Below, piece by piece: positions 34,416 through 40,343 of a stretch of DNA of 40,343 nucleotides; the first letter of the stretch is position 1, and each line of letters begins with the position of its first letter. The stretch is from an uncultured Eubacteriales bacterium (GTDB taxonomy: Bacteria > Bacillota > Clostridia > Christensenellales > Aristaeellaceae), in contig CACYTF010000025.1 in NCBI GenBank assembly GCA_902777335.1, positions 1 to 40,343 of the forward strand, written 5' to 3'. A program made the position numbers and the translations under genes. A model generated the notes under the pieces. It had not been told where the DNA came from, searched no databases, and saw nothing but the letters and a program-made list of their open reading frames with translations.

Positions 34416-35405
34416 TTAAATCACATTTCTCCTCAACAAGCCTATGCAGCATCGGAACATCCAGTCGGGCGCTCCGGCCATGACGATGTCGAACACGGAG
34501 GTCACCGGGCTCAGGTCCCTGGCCCGCCAGACCTCCCCTCTCGCGCGGGTGTCTCCGGCATAGCAGCGCTCCCGCGCCCGCGTCCAATTCAGGGTCCTGT
34601 CGATGGCGGCGGACAGATCGCCCTGCCCCCGCATCCTCTCCCGGAGCCACTCCAGGCGGCGTATTGCCTTGCGGATTCTGACCTCCACATAGGTCTCTTT
34701 GTCGACCACGCCCGTCATGATCGTGGTCTGATTGTTCGCGTGAATCCGGTAGTTGATCAGCCGCTGGGGCAGCGATACGACGCTTCCCCGGGCCGCGCAC
34801 CAGACCGCCAGATAGTGGTCGTGGACCATGTACGGGCAGAAGGGCACGGCCGCCTTCGCCTGCCCCGCGTTCACCAGCGTCGTACAGCCCGTGGCGAAGT
34901 TGGCGATCAGCAGCTGCGGCGCCAGGCCCTCCCCGGACTTGAAGACGTGATGCCTTCTGACCTTGGTGATGCTGTCCGCCGTCCGCGTCCCGTTCTCGTC
35001 GATGATGAACATGTCCGAGCACACCAGCTGGGCCCGCTGCGCTTCGATGGCGTCCAGGAGCGTGGACAGCTTATCCGGCAGCCACACGTCGTCCTGATCG
35101 CAGTAGGCGAAGTAGTCGCCGTCGGCCTCCCGGGTCAGCCGCTCGAACGTCGCGTTTGAGCCCAGCTTTTCCTCGTTGCGCCGCAGCTCAAACGGAAAGG
35201 AGCGGATGCTCGCGCGCGCGCACGCCTTCAGCGCGGCAAACGCGGCCTCGGAGGAATGATCGTCGCGGATGTACAGCTTGAGGTTCGGATAGGTCTGCGC
35301 TTCCAGGGAATCCAGCTGTGCTCTCAGCCAGTCTTCGCGCGGCTCATACACCGCCATCAGTATCGCGATCAGCGGTTTGTGCGATCCTTCTGTTTGTTTA
35401 GCCAT
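34416..35405 (-). CDS. Glycosyltransferase family 2 (rhamnosyltransferase-like)
   Basis: This 329-residue GT-A enzyme has IAILMAVYEPREDWLRAQLDSL, YIRDDHSSE, then the metal-binding FAYCDQDDVWLPDKL and a LVCSDMFIID segment. CDQDDVW is the mark of the alpha-L-Rha/RfbF-type GT2 subgroup that uses dTDP-rhamnose or related donors. A late RIHANNQT is also typical of it. I use the ATG at 35405, with AAAAGG about twelve bases upstream. A TTG at 35414 lies too near that site. The gene sits between two GT-B genes at the promoter-proximal end of the operon. Confidence 0.85.
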   Translation of the reverse strand: MAKQTEGSHKPLIAILMAVYEPREDWLRAQLDSLEAQTYPNLKLYIRDDHSSEAAFAALKACARASIRSFPFELRRNEEKLGSNATFERLTREADGDYFAYCDQDDVWLPDKLSTLLDAIEAQRAQLVCSDMFIIDENGTRTADSITKVRRHHVFKSGEGLAPQLLIANFATGCTTLVNAGQAKAAVPFCPYMVHDHYLAVWCAARGSVVSLPQRLINYRIHANNQTTIMTGVVDKETYVEVRIRKAIRRLEWLRERMRGQGDLSAAIDRTLNWTRARERCYAGDTRARGEVWRARDLSPVTSVFDIVMAGAPDWMFRCCIGLLRRNVI

Positions 35406-35466
35406 CCGTTTCAAGCGCCTTTTTCTTATTCAGTTCAAGGGGCCGCAACGCGCGCGCCCGGTCAGA

Positions 35467-36591
35467 TCACGGTTCGTCCAGAGCCGAGAGGTAGCGGTCC
35501 ATCACCGTGGGGAACACCCGCTCCAGCGCATAGCCCGCGCTGTCCAGGCGGGCCCGACGCCCCATGTCGGCGCGCGCGGCGTCGTCCGCCATCAGCCGGC
35601 GGACCGCCCCGGCGAGGGCCGCCGCGTCCCCATAGGGATACAGCATCCCGTTCACGCCGTCCGAGATCAGGTCCACATGCCCCTTGACGGCGCTGGCGAC
35701 GACCGGGAGAGCGGCGTGCATGGCCTCGATGATGTTGAAGGGCAAGCCCTCCGACCGGCTGGCGGCGACGCAGGCGTCCGCCATGCGGTACCAATCCGGC
35801 ATGTTGTCGACCTGCCCCGGGAAGCGGACGCGATCCGACACGCCCAGCTCCCGCGCCTGGGCGCGGCAGGCCTCCAGCGTCGCGCCGTTGCCGCAGAGCA
35901 CCAGCACGGCGCTTTGCGGCGCCGTCCGCATGGCCTCGATCAGCACCCGCTGGCTCTTGCGCGGCGAGAATTCCGCCGCGCAGACCAGCACGAACGCCTC
36001 CGGGGAAATGCCCAGCGCTTCCCTCAGCCGCTTCCCTTCCGCGTCCTTCGCGGCGTCCAGCCGGGAAAAATCCACGCCCATGCCGGGGATTTGTTCGATC
36101 CGCCCGCCGAGCCGGTGTTTCAGGGCCGTTTGGTAATCCCACGCGTTCATCACCAGCAGCAGGTCGGTCTGCGGCGCGGTCAGCTTCTCCGCGGTCAACA
36201 GCGCCTGCCGCTTTACGGCGGGCGTGTCGTCGTCGAACAGATAGCCGTGCATCACGTTGACGACCTTCGGGCGCTCACGCATCCCCTTCACCGCCAGCCT
36301 TGTAAAGCACGCCGCGAGCGTCGTATGGGTGATGATGAGGTCGTATCGCTCCTGCCGTATGCGCCGGCGCAGCATGCGCTTTGCCTCAAAATTGGCCGTC
36401 GAAGCCATGCGCTTCTCAAACGGAAGCGCGATGGCCGAATCCACATGGGCTGCGCCGTCGGGAATGCCCGCGCAGCCGACGTGCGTCTCCCACCCAAGCC
36501 GCTGGAATTCACGCAGGTATGGGAGATGGAAATTGCGAATATGCGACCATACCGAGGCCGTCATCAGAACCTTGCGCCTGTTCAAAATCAA
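35467..36591 (-). CDS. Glycosyltransferase family 4
   Basis: This 374-residue GT-B enzyme starts with VLMTASVWSHIRNFHLPYLREF and THTTLAACFTRL, has VNVMHGYLF, GMGVDFSRL, CAAEFSPRKSQRVLIEAM, and the donor-site motif SRSEGLPFNIIEAMHAALPVVAS with the E-x7-E pair. This resembles capsule or teichuronic-type transferases of the CapM/EpsD kind. The donor is unknown. The start is unusual: TTG at 36591 overlaps the loaP stop, with another TTG at 36585 better spaced from GGAG and an ATG at 36564. I keep 36591 as the outer limit. It is the first glycan gene after the antiterminator. Confidence 0.85.
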   Translation of the reverse strand: MILNRRKVLMTASVWSHIRNFHLPYLREFQRLGWETHVGCAGIPDGAAHVDSAIALPFEKRMASTANFEAKRMLRRRIRQERYDLIITHTTLAACFTRLAVKGMRERPKVVNVMHGYLFDDDTPAVKRQALLTAEKLTAPQTDLLLVMNAWDYQTALKHRLGGRIEQIPGMGVDFSRLDAAKDAEGKRLREALGISPEAFVLVCAAEFSPRKSQRVLIEAMRTAPQSAVLVLCGNGATLEACRAQARELGVSDRVRFPGQVDNMPDWYRMADACVAASRSEGLPFNIIEAMHAALPVVASAVKGHVDLISDGVNGMLYPYGDAAALAGAVRRLMADDAARADMGRRARLDSAGYALERVFPTVMDRYLSALDEP

Positions 36592-37166
36592 CTCTCCGAA
36601 GCCGCTACCAGCTCATATCCCAGCCACATGCATACCTTTTTGTCCTGAAAGTCCACGCAGACCTCCACCATTCGCTTCTTGCGGTTCACCCGGGTGACAC
36701 AGCCCGTATAGTCTTTCAGGAATCCGCTCAGGATCCTGATCCGGTTCCCCTCGTCGAAGTACGCCTGGGAGACATCGATATTGCCCTGGGCGTCCAGCAA
36801 GACCTTCGCGAAGGCGTCGTCGGAGCCCCGCAGCCGCCAGTCCTGATTGGTATAGCGCAGCAGCTTCAGCACATGCGCCCCGCGCGAGAAAACCAGCAGG
36901 GCGTTTTCGGTGCCCTGCAAGGGCTGATCGGAGTGGTCCGACGGGGCGGCCTCCCGCGCGGCCTCCAGCTCGAAAAAAACATAGCAGGGCAGCAGTGCCA
37001 CATGCTCTTCGACGGCGCCATCCTTCGTGCGCCGGTACCGCGTGCAGGTCGGAAATATGGCCCGGGAATCCGGGAACGCGTCCTGAAACCGCCGCACGAC
37101 CTCCGCCTCTTTGCCGCCCCGGCAGAAGAAGCACCCTCTGTACCTGCTGTCAGTGATACTGTTCAT
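36588..37166 (-). CDS. loaP: LoaP-type NusG paralogue, operon antiterminator
   Basis: This 192-residue protein has a NusG N-terminal domain (about 9-125), beginning GCFFCRGGKEAEVVRRFQ and including LLPCYVFFELE. A C-terminal KOW domain follows (about 135-190), with DEGNRIRILSGFLKDYTGCV and the basic NRKKR. It is not the housekeeping NusG. LoaP proteins in Bacillota bind a hairpin in the leader RNA and let RNA polymerase read through terminators across long operons, often for antibiotics or polysaccharides. Here it is the first gene of a 31-kb run of 27 genes on one strand. The ATG at 37166 has no strong ribosome binding site. The downstream gene overlaps its stop codon. Confidence 0.82.
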   Translation of the reverse strand: MNSITDSRYRGCFFCRGGKEAEVVRRFQDAFPDSRAIFPTCTRYRRTKDGAVEEHVALLPCYVFFELEAAREAAPSDHSDQPLQGTENALLVFSRGAHVLKLLRYTNQDWRLRGSDDAFAKVLLDAQGNIDVSQAYFDEGNRIRILSGFLKDYTGCVTRVNRKKRMVEVCVDFQDKKVCMWLGYELVAASES

Positions 37167-37244
37167 TCGCGCAACCCACGTCCTGTATCGGGCATAGCTT
37201 CGCCCTTCAGAAGCGGTATACCCCCTGATCGTTCTTTCTATTCA

Positions 37245-37294
37245 TATGCGGGCTACTTCGCTGGGACGCCATCCTCTTCCGTTTCCCCCGCATA
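37245..37294 (-). promoter_or_regulatory. Leader hairpin, possible LoaP recognition element
   Basis: On the minus strand the leader contains TATGCGGG and, 34 bases later, CCCGCATA: an 8-bp perfect stem with a possible small inner stem (GGA...TCC). It lies between the promoter and the loaP start codon. No T-run follows, so it is not a plain terminator. LoaP is known to need a leader hairpin, which makes this a candidate site. The link is inference. Confidence 0.45.
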
Positions 37295-37326
37295 AGCTGT
37301 GTCTCCAGATAATTAGAGGTATATCA

Positions 37327-37355
37327 ATGATATCATAAATACATTGCAAAGTCCA
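37327..37355 (-). promoter_or_regulatory. Promoter of the polysaccharide operon
   Basis: The minus strand has TGGACT (37355-37350, a -35 box matching 4 of 6) and TATCAT (37332-37327, a -10 box matching 5 of 6), separated by exactly 17 bases in an A/T-rich patch. Transcription would start near 37320, leaving a leader of about 150 bases before loaP. The gap 37167-37490 also holds the terminator of the surface protein gene upstream. Confidence 0.6.
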
Positions 37356-37436
37356 CTGTTTACGCCAATTCTTCACAACTAAGTCGCCTTACAGGCGCAA
37401 TGGAACAGCGGCCCCTTGAGCGCGTCCCCGCATATG

Positions 37437-37470
37437 AAAACCCCGGGGGAGCATTGCGCTCGCCCCGGGG
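37437..37470 (-). terminator. Rho-independent terminator of the surface protein gene
   Basis: On the minus strand CCCCGGGG plus GAGC (37470-37458 side) pairs with GCTC plus CCCCGGGG (37452-37441 side) around a short GCAAT loop, with one unpaired G, and is followed by TTTT. It starts about 20 bases after the stop of the beta-helix protein and isolates that gene from the polysaccharide operon. Confidence 0.85.
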
Positions 37471-37490
37471 GGGAGAGGGGGTTGTATGCC

Positions 37491-39533
37491 TTACGCCACG
37501 GCTTCGCCGTTGACGTACAGCGTGTAGCCGTTCGTATTCACCCGGCTCAGATCGCCGGTGAAGGTGGTGACATAGCTGTCTCCGCCCAGCGTCCAGGTGC
37601 TGTTGCCGTCCAGATTCACGGCCACCGTGGAGGCGCTGTCGGCCACGATCGCGCCGGTGATGTCCTGGTTGGTGAGGTTCAGCGTCACGTTGCCGCCGTT
37701 GCTGCCGGAAGCGCCCCAGGAATCCGCGGTGGCGTCCAGGAACACGCTGCTGTCGGCGCTGTAGTTGAAGGCGACGCCGTTCAGGTTGACCGTGGTGGTC
37801 GTGTTGGTCACGTGGAACATGCTGCCGGTTTCGCAGGTCATCGTGCCGCCGTTCATCGTGAACGTGGAACTGCCCTCCGAGGCGTCGCCGGACATGGACT
37901 GGTAGATCAGCACGTTGGTCTTGTGGGTGGACTGGCCGTTCAGCTGCCCGTTGGAGCCGGTGATGTCCACGTTCTCCAGCGTGACCGAGTTGCCGCCCTC
38001 GATGACGACCGCCTCGGAATTCGTGGCCTTCAGGGTCGCGTCGGAAACGGTGATGTCGGCGGTGGAGTAGATGGCCGGGGAGCCGACGCCCGCGGTGTCA
38101 TAGGTGCCGCTGGCCACGTTCACGGTCCCGCCGCCCCGGTCGGAGCGTATGGCCGCGGAGGAGTTGCCGGCGGTGGACACGGTCAGGTTGCTGGCGTTCA
38201 TCGTCGCGCCGCCGGTGGTCATCAGGCCGCCGGAGCAGTTGCCGGTGGTGGTGATGGTGGTATCGGAGACATTCACCGTGGTGCCCGCGCCGTAGCTGAA
38301 CACGCCGTTGGCGTGCATGCCGTCCGTGGTCACGGAGGCGTCACTGAGGGTGACGGTGGAGCCGCTGGTGGCCAGCACGGCCGCGTTGATGCCGTTGAAG
38401 TCGGCCTCGCCGCTGTTGCTGGAGCCGGTCTTGGTGACGGTGGCGTTGGTCAGGGCAACCTGGCTGCCGGAGATGAGCACGGCGTTCTCACCTTCGCCGG
38501 TGGAGCTGTAGGTCGCGCCGTCGGCGTCCTCGGTGACGGTCGTCGCGGAGGCGTACTCCACATTGCCGCTCTCGCCGGGGAAGCCGCCGGGCATTCCCTG
38601 GCCGCCGGGCATCTGCGCATTGTTGACCGTCGCCGAGGAGATGGCGTCACACTCCTCCTGGGTGAGTATGCCGGCATCCTTCAGGTCGCTCAGCAGGTCG
38701 GGCTGGCCGCCGTTCGGAGCCTGGCCTTCAGAGGGCATCTCCGGGGACTGCTGTCCGTCCGCGGGGGCCTGGCCGTCAGAGGGCATGTCGGCAGGCTTGT
38801 GCTCGTCCATGAAGGTCCGGATCTTCTCGCGGGTCTCCTGGGAGATCACGCCTTCGGTGACCAGGGCGTCAAAGTCGATCATGCCGGGGGCCTGCTGGCC
38901 GTTCATGGGCATCTGGGAACCCTGCTGGTTGTTCGAGGGCATCTGGGGACCCTGCTGACCGTTCGCGGGCTTCTCCGGGGGCTGCTGCCCGTCGGCGGGT
39001 TTCTCCGGCGGCTGCTGGCCATTCTCGGGCTTCTCCGGGGGCTGCTGGTTGTTCTCGGGGGTCTGGGGAACCTGCTGGTCGTTCGAAGGGGCTTCGGACT
39101 GCTCGCCGTTCTGCTCCTCGGGCTCCGCCGGTGCGTCCGCGGGCTTCTCGCCGCTGGGCTTCTCCGGGGGCTGCTGGCCGTCGGCAGGCTTCTCCGGGGG
39201 CTGCTGGTTGTTCTCGGGGGCCTGCCCGTCGGCGGGCTTCTCCGGGGGCTTCTGGTTGTTCTCGGGGGCCTGCTCATCGGCGGGCTTCTCCGGGGGCTGT
39301 TGTTCGCCGTTGCCGCCCATCTGCGGACCGCCCATCGGGCCGTTCATCTGCCCGTCCATCTGGGGATCGCCCATCGGGCCGTTCATCTGTCCGTCCATCT
39401 GCGGGGCTTCCTGCATCTGCGGGCCGCCCATCTGCGAGCCGTTCATCGCTGCGCCTTCCCCGCCATCGGCGAAGGCCGTGGCCGCTGTCATCAACATCGC
39501 GACCGTCAGAATCACTGTAAGCATCTTCTTCAT
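37491..39533 (-). CDS. Secreted repeat-rich beta-helix surface protein
   Basis: This 680-residue protein has a signal peptide (KKMLTVILTVAMLMTAATAFA, residues 2-22). A Met/Gly/Gln-rich part (27-75) comes next, then a Pro/Glu/Lys-rich part (78-214) with seven PPEKP motifs. Residues about 218-245 and 277-300 each carry a similar short helical motif (LVTEGVISQET and LKDAGILTQEE), like SHOCT units. From about 325 to the end there are many short Thr/Ser/Asn-rich turns (SGSTVTLSDASVTT and similar) typical of a right-handed beta-helix. I see no LPXTG or SLH anchor. AAGGAGG precedes the ATG at 39533. The function is unknown; adhesion, calcium or glycan binding are possible. A TetR gene lies upstream on the same strand. 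Confidence 0.8.
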   Translation of the reverse strand: MKKMLTVILTVAMLMTAATAFADGGEGAAMNGSQMGGPQMQEAPQMDGQMNGPMGDPQMDGQMNGPMGGPQMGGNGEQQPPEKPADEQAPENNQKPPEKPADGQAPENNQQPPEKPADGQQPPEKPSGEKPADAPAEPEEQNGEQSEAPSNDQQVPQTPENNQQPPEKPENGQQPPEKPADGQQPPEKPANGQQGPQMPSNNQQGSQMPMNGQQAPGMIDFDALVTEGVISQETREKIRTFMDEHKPADMPSDGQAPADGQQSPEMPSEGQAPNGGQPDLLSDLKDAGILTQEECDAISSATVNNAQMPGGQGMPGGFPGESGNVEYASATTVTEDADGATYSSTGEGENAVLISGSQVALTNATVTKTGSSNSGEADFNGINAAVLATSGSTVTLSDASVTTDGMHANGVFSYGAGTTVNVSDTTITTTGNCSGGLMTTGGATMNASNLTVSTAGNSSAAIRSDRGGGTVNVASGTYDTAGVGSPAIYSTADITVSDATLKATNSEAVVIEGGNSVTLENVDITGSNGQLNGQSTHKTNVLIYQSMSGDASEGSSTFTMNGGTMTCETGSMFHVTNTTTTVNLNGVAFNYSADSSVFLDATADSWGASGSNGGNVTLNLTNQDITGAIVADSASTVAVNLDGNSTWTLGGDSYVTTFTGDLSRVNTNGYTLYVNGEAVA
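38892..39302. repeat. Degenerate GC-rich tandem repeats coding PPEKPADGQ-like motifs
   Basis: Minus-strand codons repeat a block of roughly 27-39 bases that encodes QQPPEKPADGQ-like peptides, with PPEKP present seven times between protein residues 78 and 192. Longer blocks with APENNQ alternate early on. Identity between copies is high enough for slippage or recombination, so repeat number probably differs among strains. Confidence 0.85.
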
Positions 39534-39704
39534 GGGGATTGCCTCCTTTTCAGTATTTAAGCTGTTTCGTCGTCGTTCTTCATCAATCGGTCCGGAGAGT
39601 GTGCACGGTTCCCCGTCCGATGGTTGCATGATAACAGCCGTTCCTGAAAAGAACCTTGAAGAATTTCAGCTTTCTGTTTTTTCCCCGTGACTCACGACCA
39701 TGAT

Positions 39705-40190
39705 CTACCGGAGCAGCTCGGCCATCTCCTCCGGCGTCTCGCGGAAGTCCCGCCGGATCCACGCGTCCAACAGGCCATAGAGGCCGTGGGCGTAGAACTT
39801 CTCCCGGTAGCTGCTGAGGGTGTCCATCTCCCGGTCCGGCGGCGTCATGATCCGGTAGAAGGACTCGTGCAGGGCCTCCTGCTGGCCCGCCCTGTAGACC
39901 AGGGTCAGTATGTGCGCGATGGAGCGGTTGTAGCGGAAGAAATGCAGGGCGTTGTTCAGGTCGAAGCGGTCCCGCACCCGGATGTCGTTGCGCTCGGCAT
40001 ACCGCTCCCACAGCTTGATGAACTTGTAGGTGATGATCTCGCTCTTGCCGGTCAAGCTGCGGAAATAGGTGACGCGGCCCACCCCCGCCCGGGCGGTGAG
40101 CTCGTCCACGGTGATCTTCTCGATGGGCTTTTCCTTCAGCAGCACCAGCAGCGCGTCCGCGATGCACTCCTTCAGATAGTCGCTGCTCAT
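39705..40190 (-). CDS. TetR/AcrR-family transcriptional regulator
   Basis: This 161-residue protein has an N-terminal helix-turn-helix (about 10-55: ALLVLLKEKPIEKITVDELTARAGVGRVTYFRSL), with the usual tyrosine-phenylalanine end of the recognition helix. A variable helical ligand-binding domain follows. It is short for the family, like the YbiH/DhaS-type group. GGAG lies eight bases before the ATG at 40190. It is followed at 171 bases by the beta-helix surface protein gene on the same strand, which it may control. Inverted repeats just upstream could be its operator. The ligand is unknown. Confidence 0.88.
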   Translation of the reverse strand: MSSDYLKECIADALLVLLKEKPIEKITVDELTARAGVGRVTYFRSLTGKSEIITYKFIKLWERYAERNDIRVRDRFDLNNALHFFRYNRSIAHILTLVYRAGQQEALHESFYRIMTPPDREMDTLSSYREKFYAHGLYGLLDAWIRRDFRETPEEMAELLR

Positions 40191-40203
40191 ATCCTCAACT
40201 CCT

Positions 40204-40229
40204 GATACTTTTTCGCCTTACCGTATCAA
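40204..40229. promoter_or_regulatory. Inverted repeat upstream of the TetR gene, possible operator
   Basis: TGATAC (40204-40209) and GTATCA (40224-40229) are exact inverted copies 14 bases apart, directly before the TetR ribosome binding site. A second pair, CCTTACCGT (40217-40225) and ACGGTAAGG (40281-40289), is also exact. TetR-family regulators usually bind such palindromes near their own gene. The minus strand also shows TTGATA and TATCAG at 16 bases, which could be a promoter but lies very near the start codon. Confidence 0.35.
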
Positions 40230-40261
40230 TTTGCCCGCGCCGCCCCCCAGGGCGACATCAT

Positions 40262-40336
40262 TTACTTGCCAAACAAAGCAACGGTAAGGAAGTCGGGATT
40301 CAGGGCGGCCTTAGACATTTTTGCTTTAGCGCTCAT
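40262..40336 (-). CDS. Short open frame at the window edge, unidentified
   Basis: The minus strand reads MSAKAKMSKAALNPDFLTVALFGK and stops at 40262, only 24 residues from the ATG at 40336. The same frame stays open to the window edge, so this may be the C-terminal end of a larger gene. I do not recognise it. The edge cuts off any ribosome binding site. It is reported only because the codons look gene-like and the frame ends cleanly 71 bases before the TetR start. Confidence 0.25.
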   Translation of the reverse strand: MSAKAKMSKAALNPDFLTVALFGK

Positions 40337-40343
40337 TCTACCC

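Noticed and set aside
37416..39560. 714-codon plus-strand frame opposite the surface protein gene
   Set aside because: It is rich in Gly/Val/His without domains. The minus-strand frame has a signal peptide, a ribosome binding site and a terminator, so it is the real gene.
40230..40256. GC-rich hairpin (GCCC...GGGC) near the right edge as a terminator
   Set aside because: No T-run follows on the minus strand, and the stem is only about five pairs.

Overview
The window looks like a chromosomal segment of a GC-rich, Gram-positive-type anaerobe, most likely a Clostridia-like member of the Bacillota. I base this on the Na+-pumping decarboxylase genes, strong AGGAGG ribosome binding sites, a DUF1858 gene, a LoaP-type NusG paralogue, an LTA-synthase-like protein and the style of the surface protein. 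I cannot name a genus. The sequence reads like a metagenome-derived contig, because its left end appears chimeric.

Left flank (1-5.9 kb). Three gene pieces are joined at 1-419: an internal deoD piece (minus), an internal trxB piece (plus) and the N-terminus of a biotin carrier protein (minus). After them come the small OadG-like subunit and the carboxyltransferase of a decarboxylase complex (minus). A plus-strand run follows: a DUF1858 protein, phosphoglucomutase, a small membrane protein and PgsA. It ends at a bidirectional terminator at 5888-5921.

Central block (5.9-37.3 kb). About 31 kb holds 27 consecutive minus-strand genes for a surface polysaccharide or glycan. I see no strong terminator inside it. 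The first gene is a LoaP-type antiterminator with a recognisable promoter and a leader hairpin. Next come three glycosyltransferases, an ABC polysaccharide exporter (Wzm, and Wzt with an extra C-terminal domain), and a WbdD-like methyltransferase/kinase/coiled-coil protein. Two more glycosyltransferases follow, one of them WsaF-like, then an NAD-dependent epimerase and rmlACBD for dTDP-L-rhamnose. After these lie a DUF2142 membrane protein, an acyltransferase, a 3-hydroxyacyl-CoA dehydrogenase, a thiolase, a GT2/DUF2304 pair and a Wzx flippase. The block ends with a GT2, a 3,4-ketoisomerase/aminotransferase pair for a 3-amino-3,6-dideoxyhexose, an LTA-synthase-like enzyme, a polyprenyl-phosphate sugar transferase and a Wzy-like protein.

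Working model (inference). RmlA and RmlB make dTDP-4-keto-6-deoxyglucose, which feeds two branches. RmlC and RmlD give rhamnose. The isomerase and aminotransferase give an amino sugar. The thiolase and dehydrogenase may make a 3-hydroxyacyl-CoA that the acyltransferase puts on that amino group. One polymer is probably capped by the methyltransferase/kinase and exported by Wzm/Wzt after the cap is recognised by the Wzt C-terminal domain. The Wzx/Wzy-like genes may handle a second glycan or a decoration. The 11.7-22.3 kb part is visibly richer in A/T than the rml genes and the flanks, which suggests mosaic assembly by transfer.

Right flank (37.4-40.3 kb). A secreted repeat-rich beta-helix protein has its own strong terminator. 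Upstream of it is a TetR-family regulator, and a very short open frame runs into the window edge.
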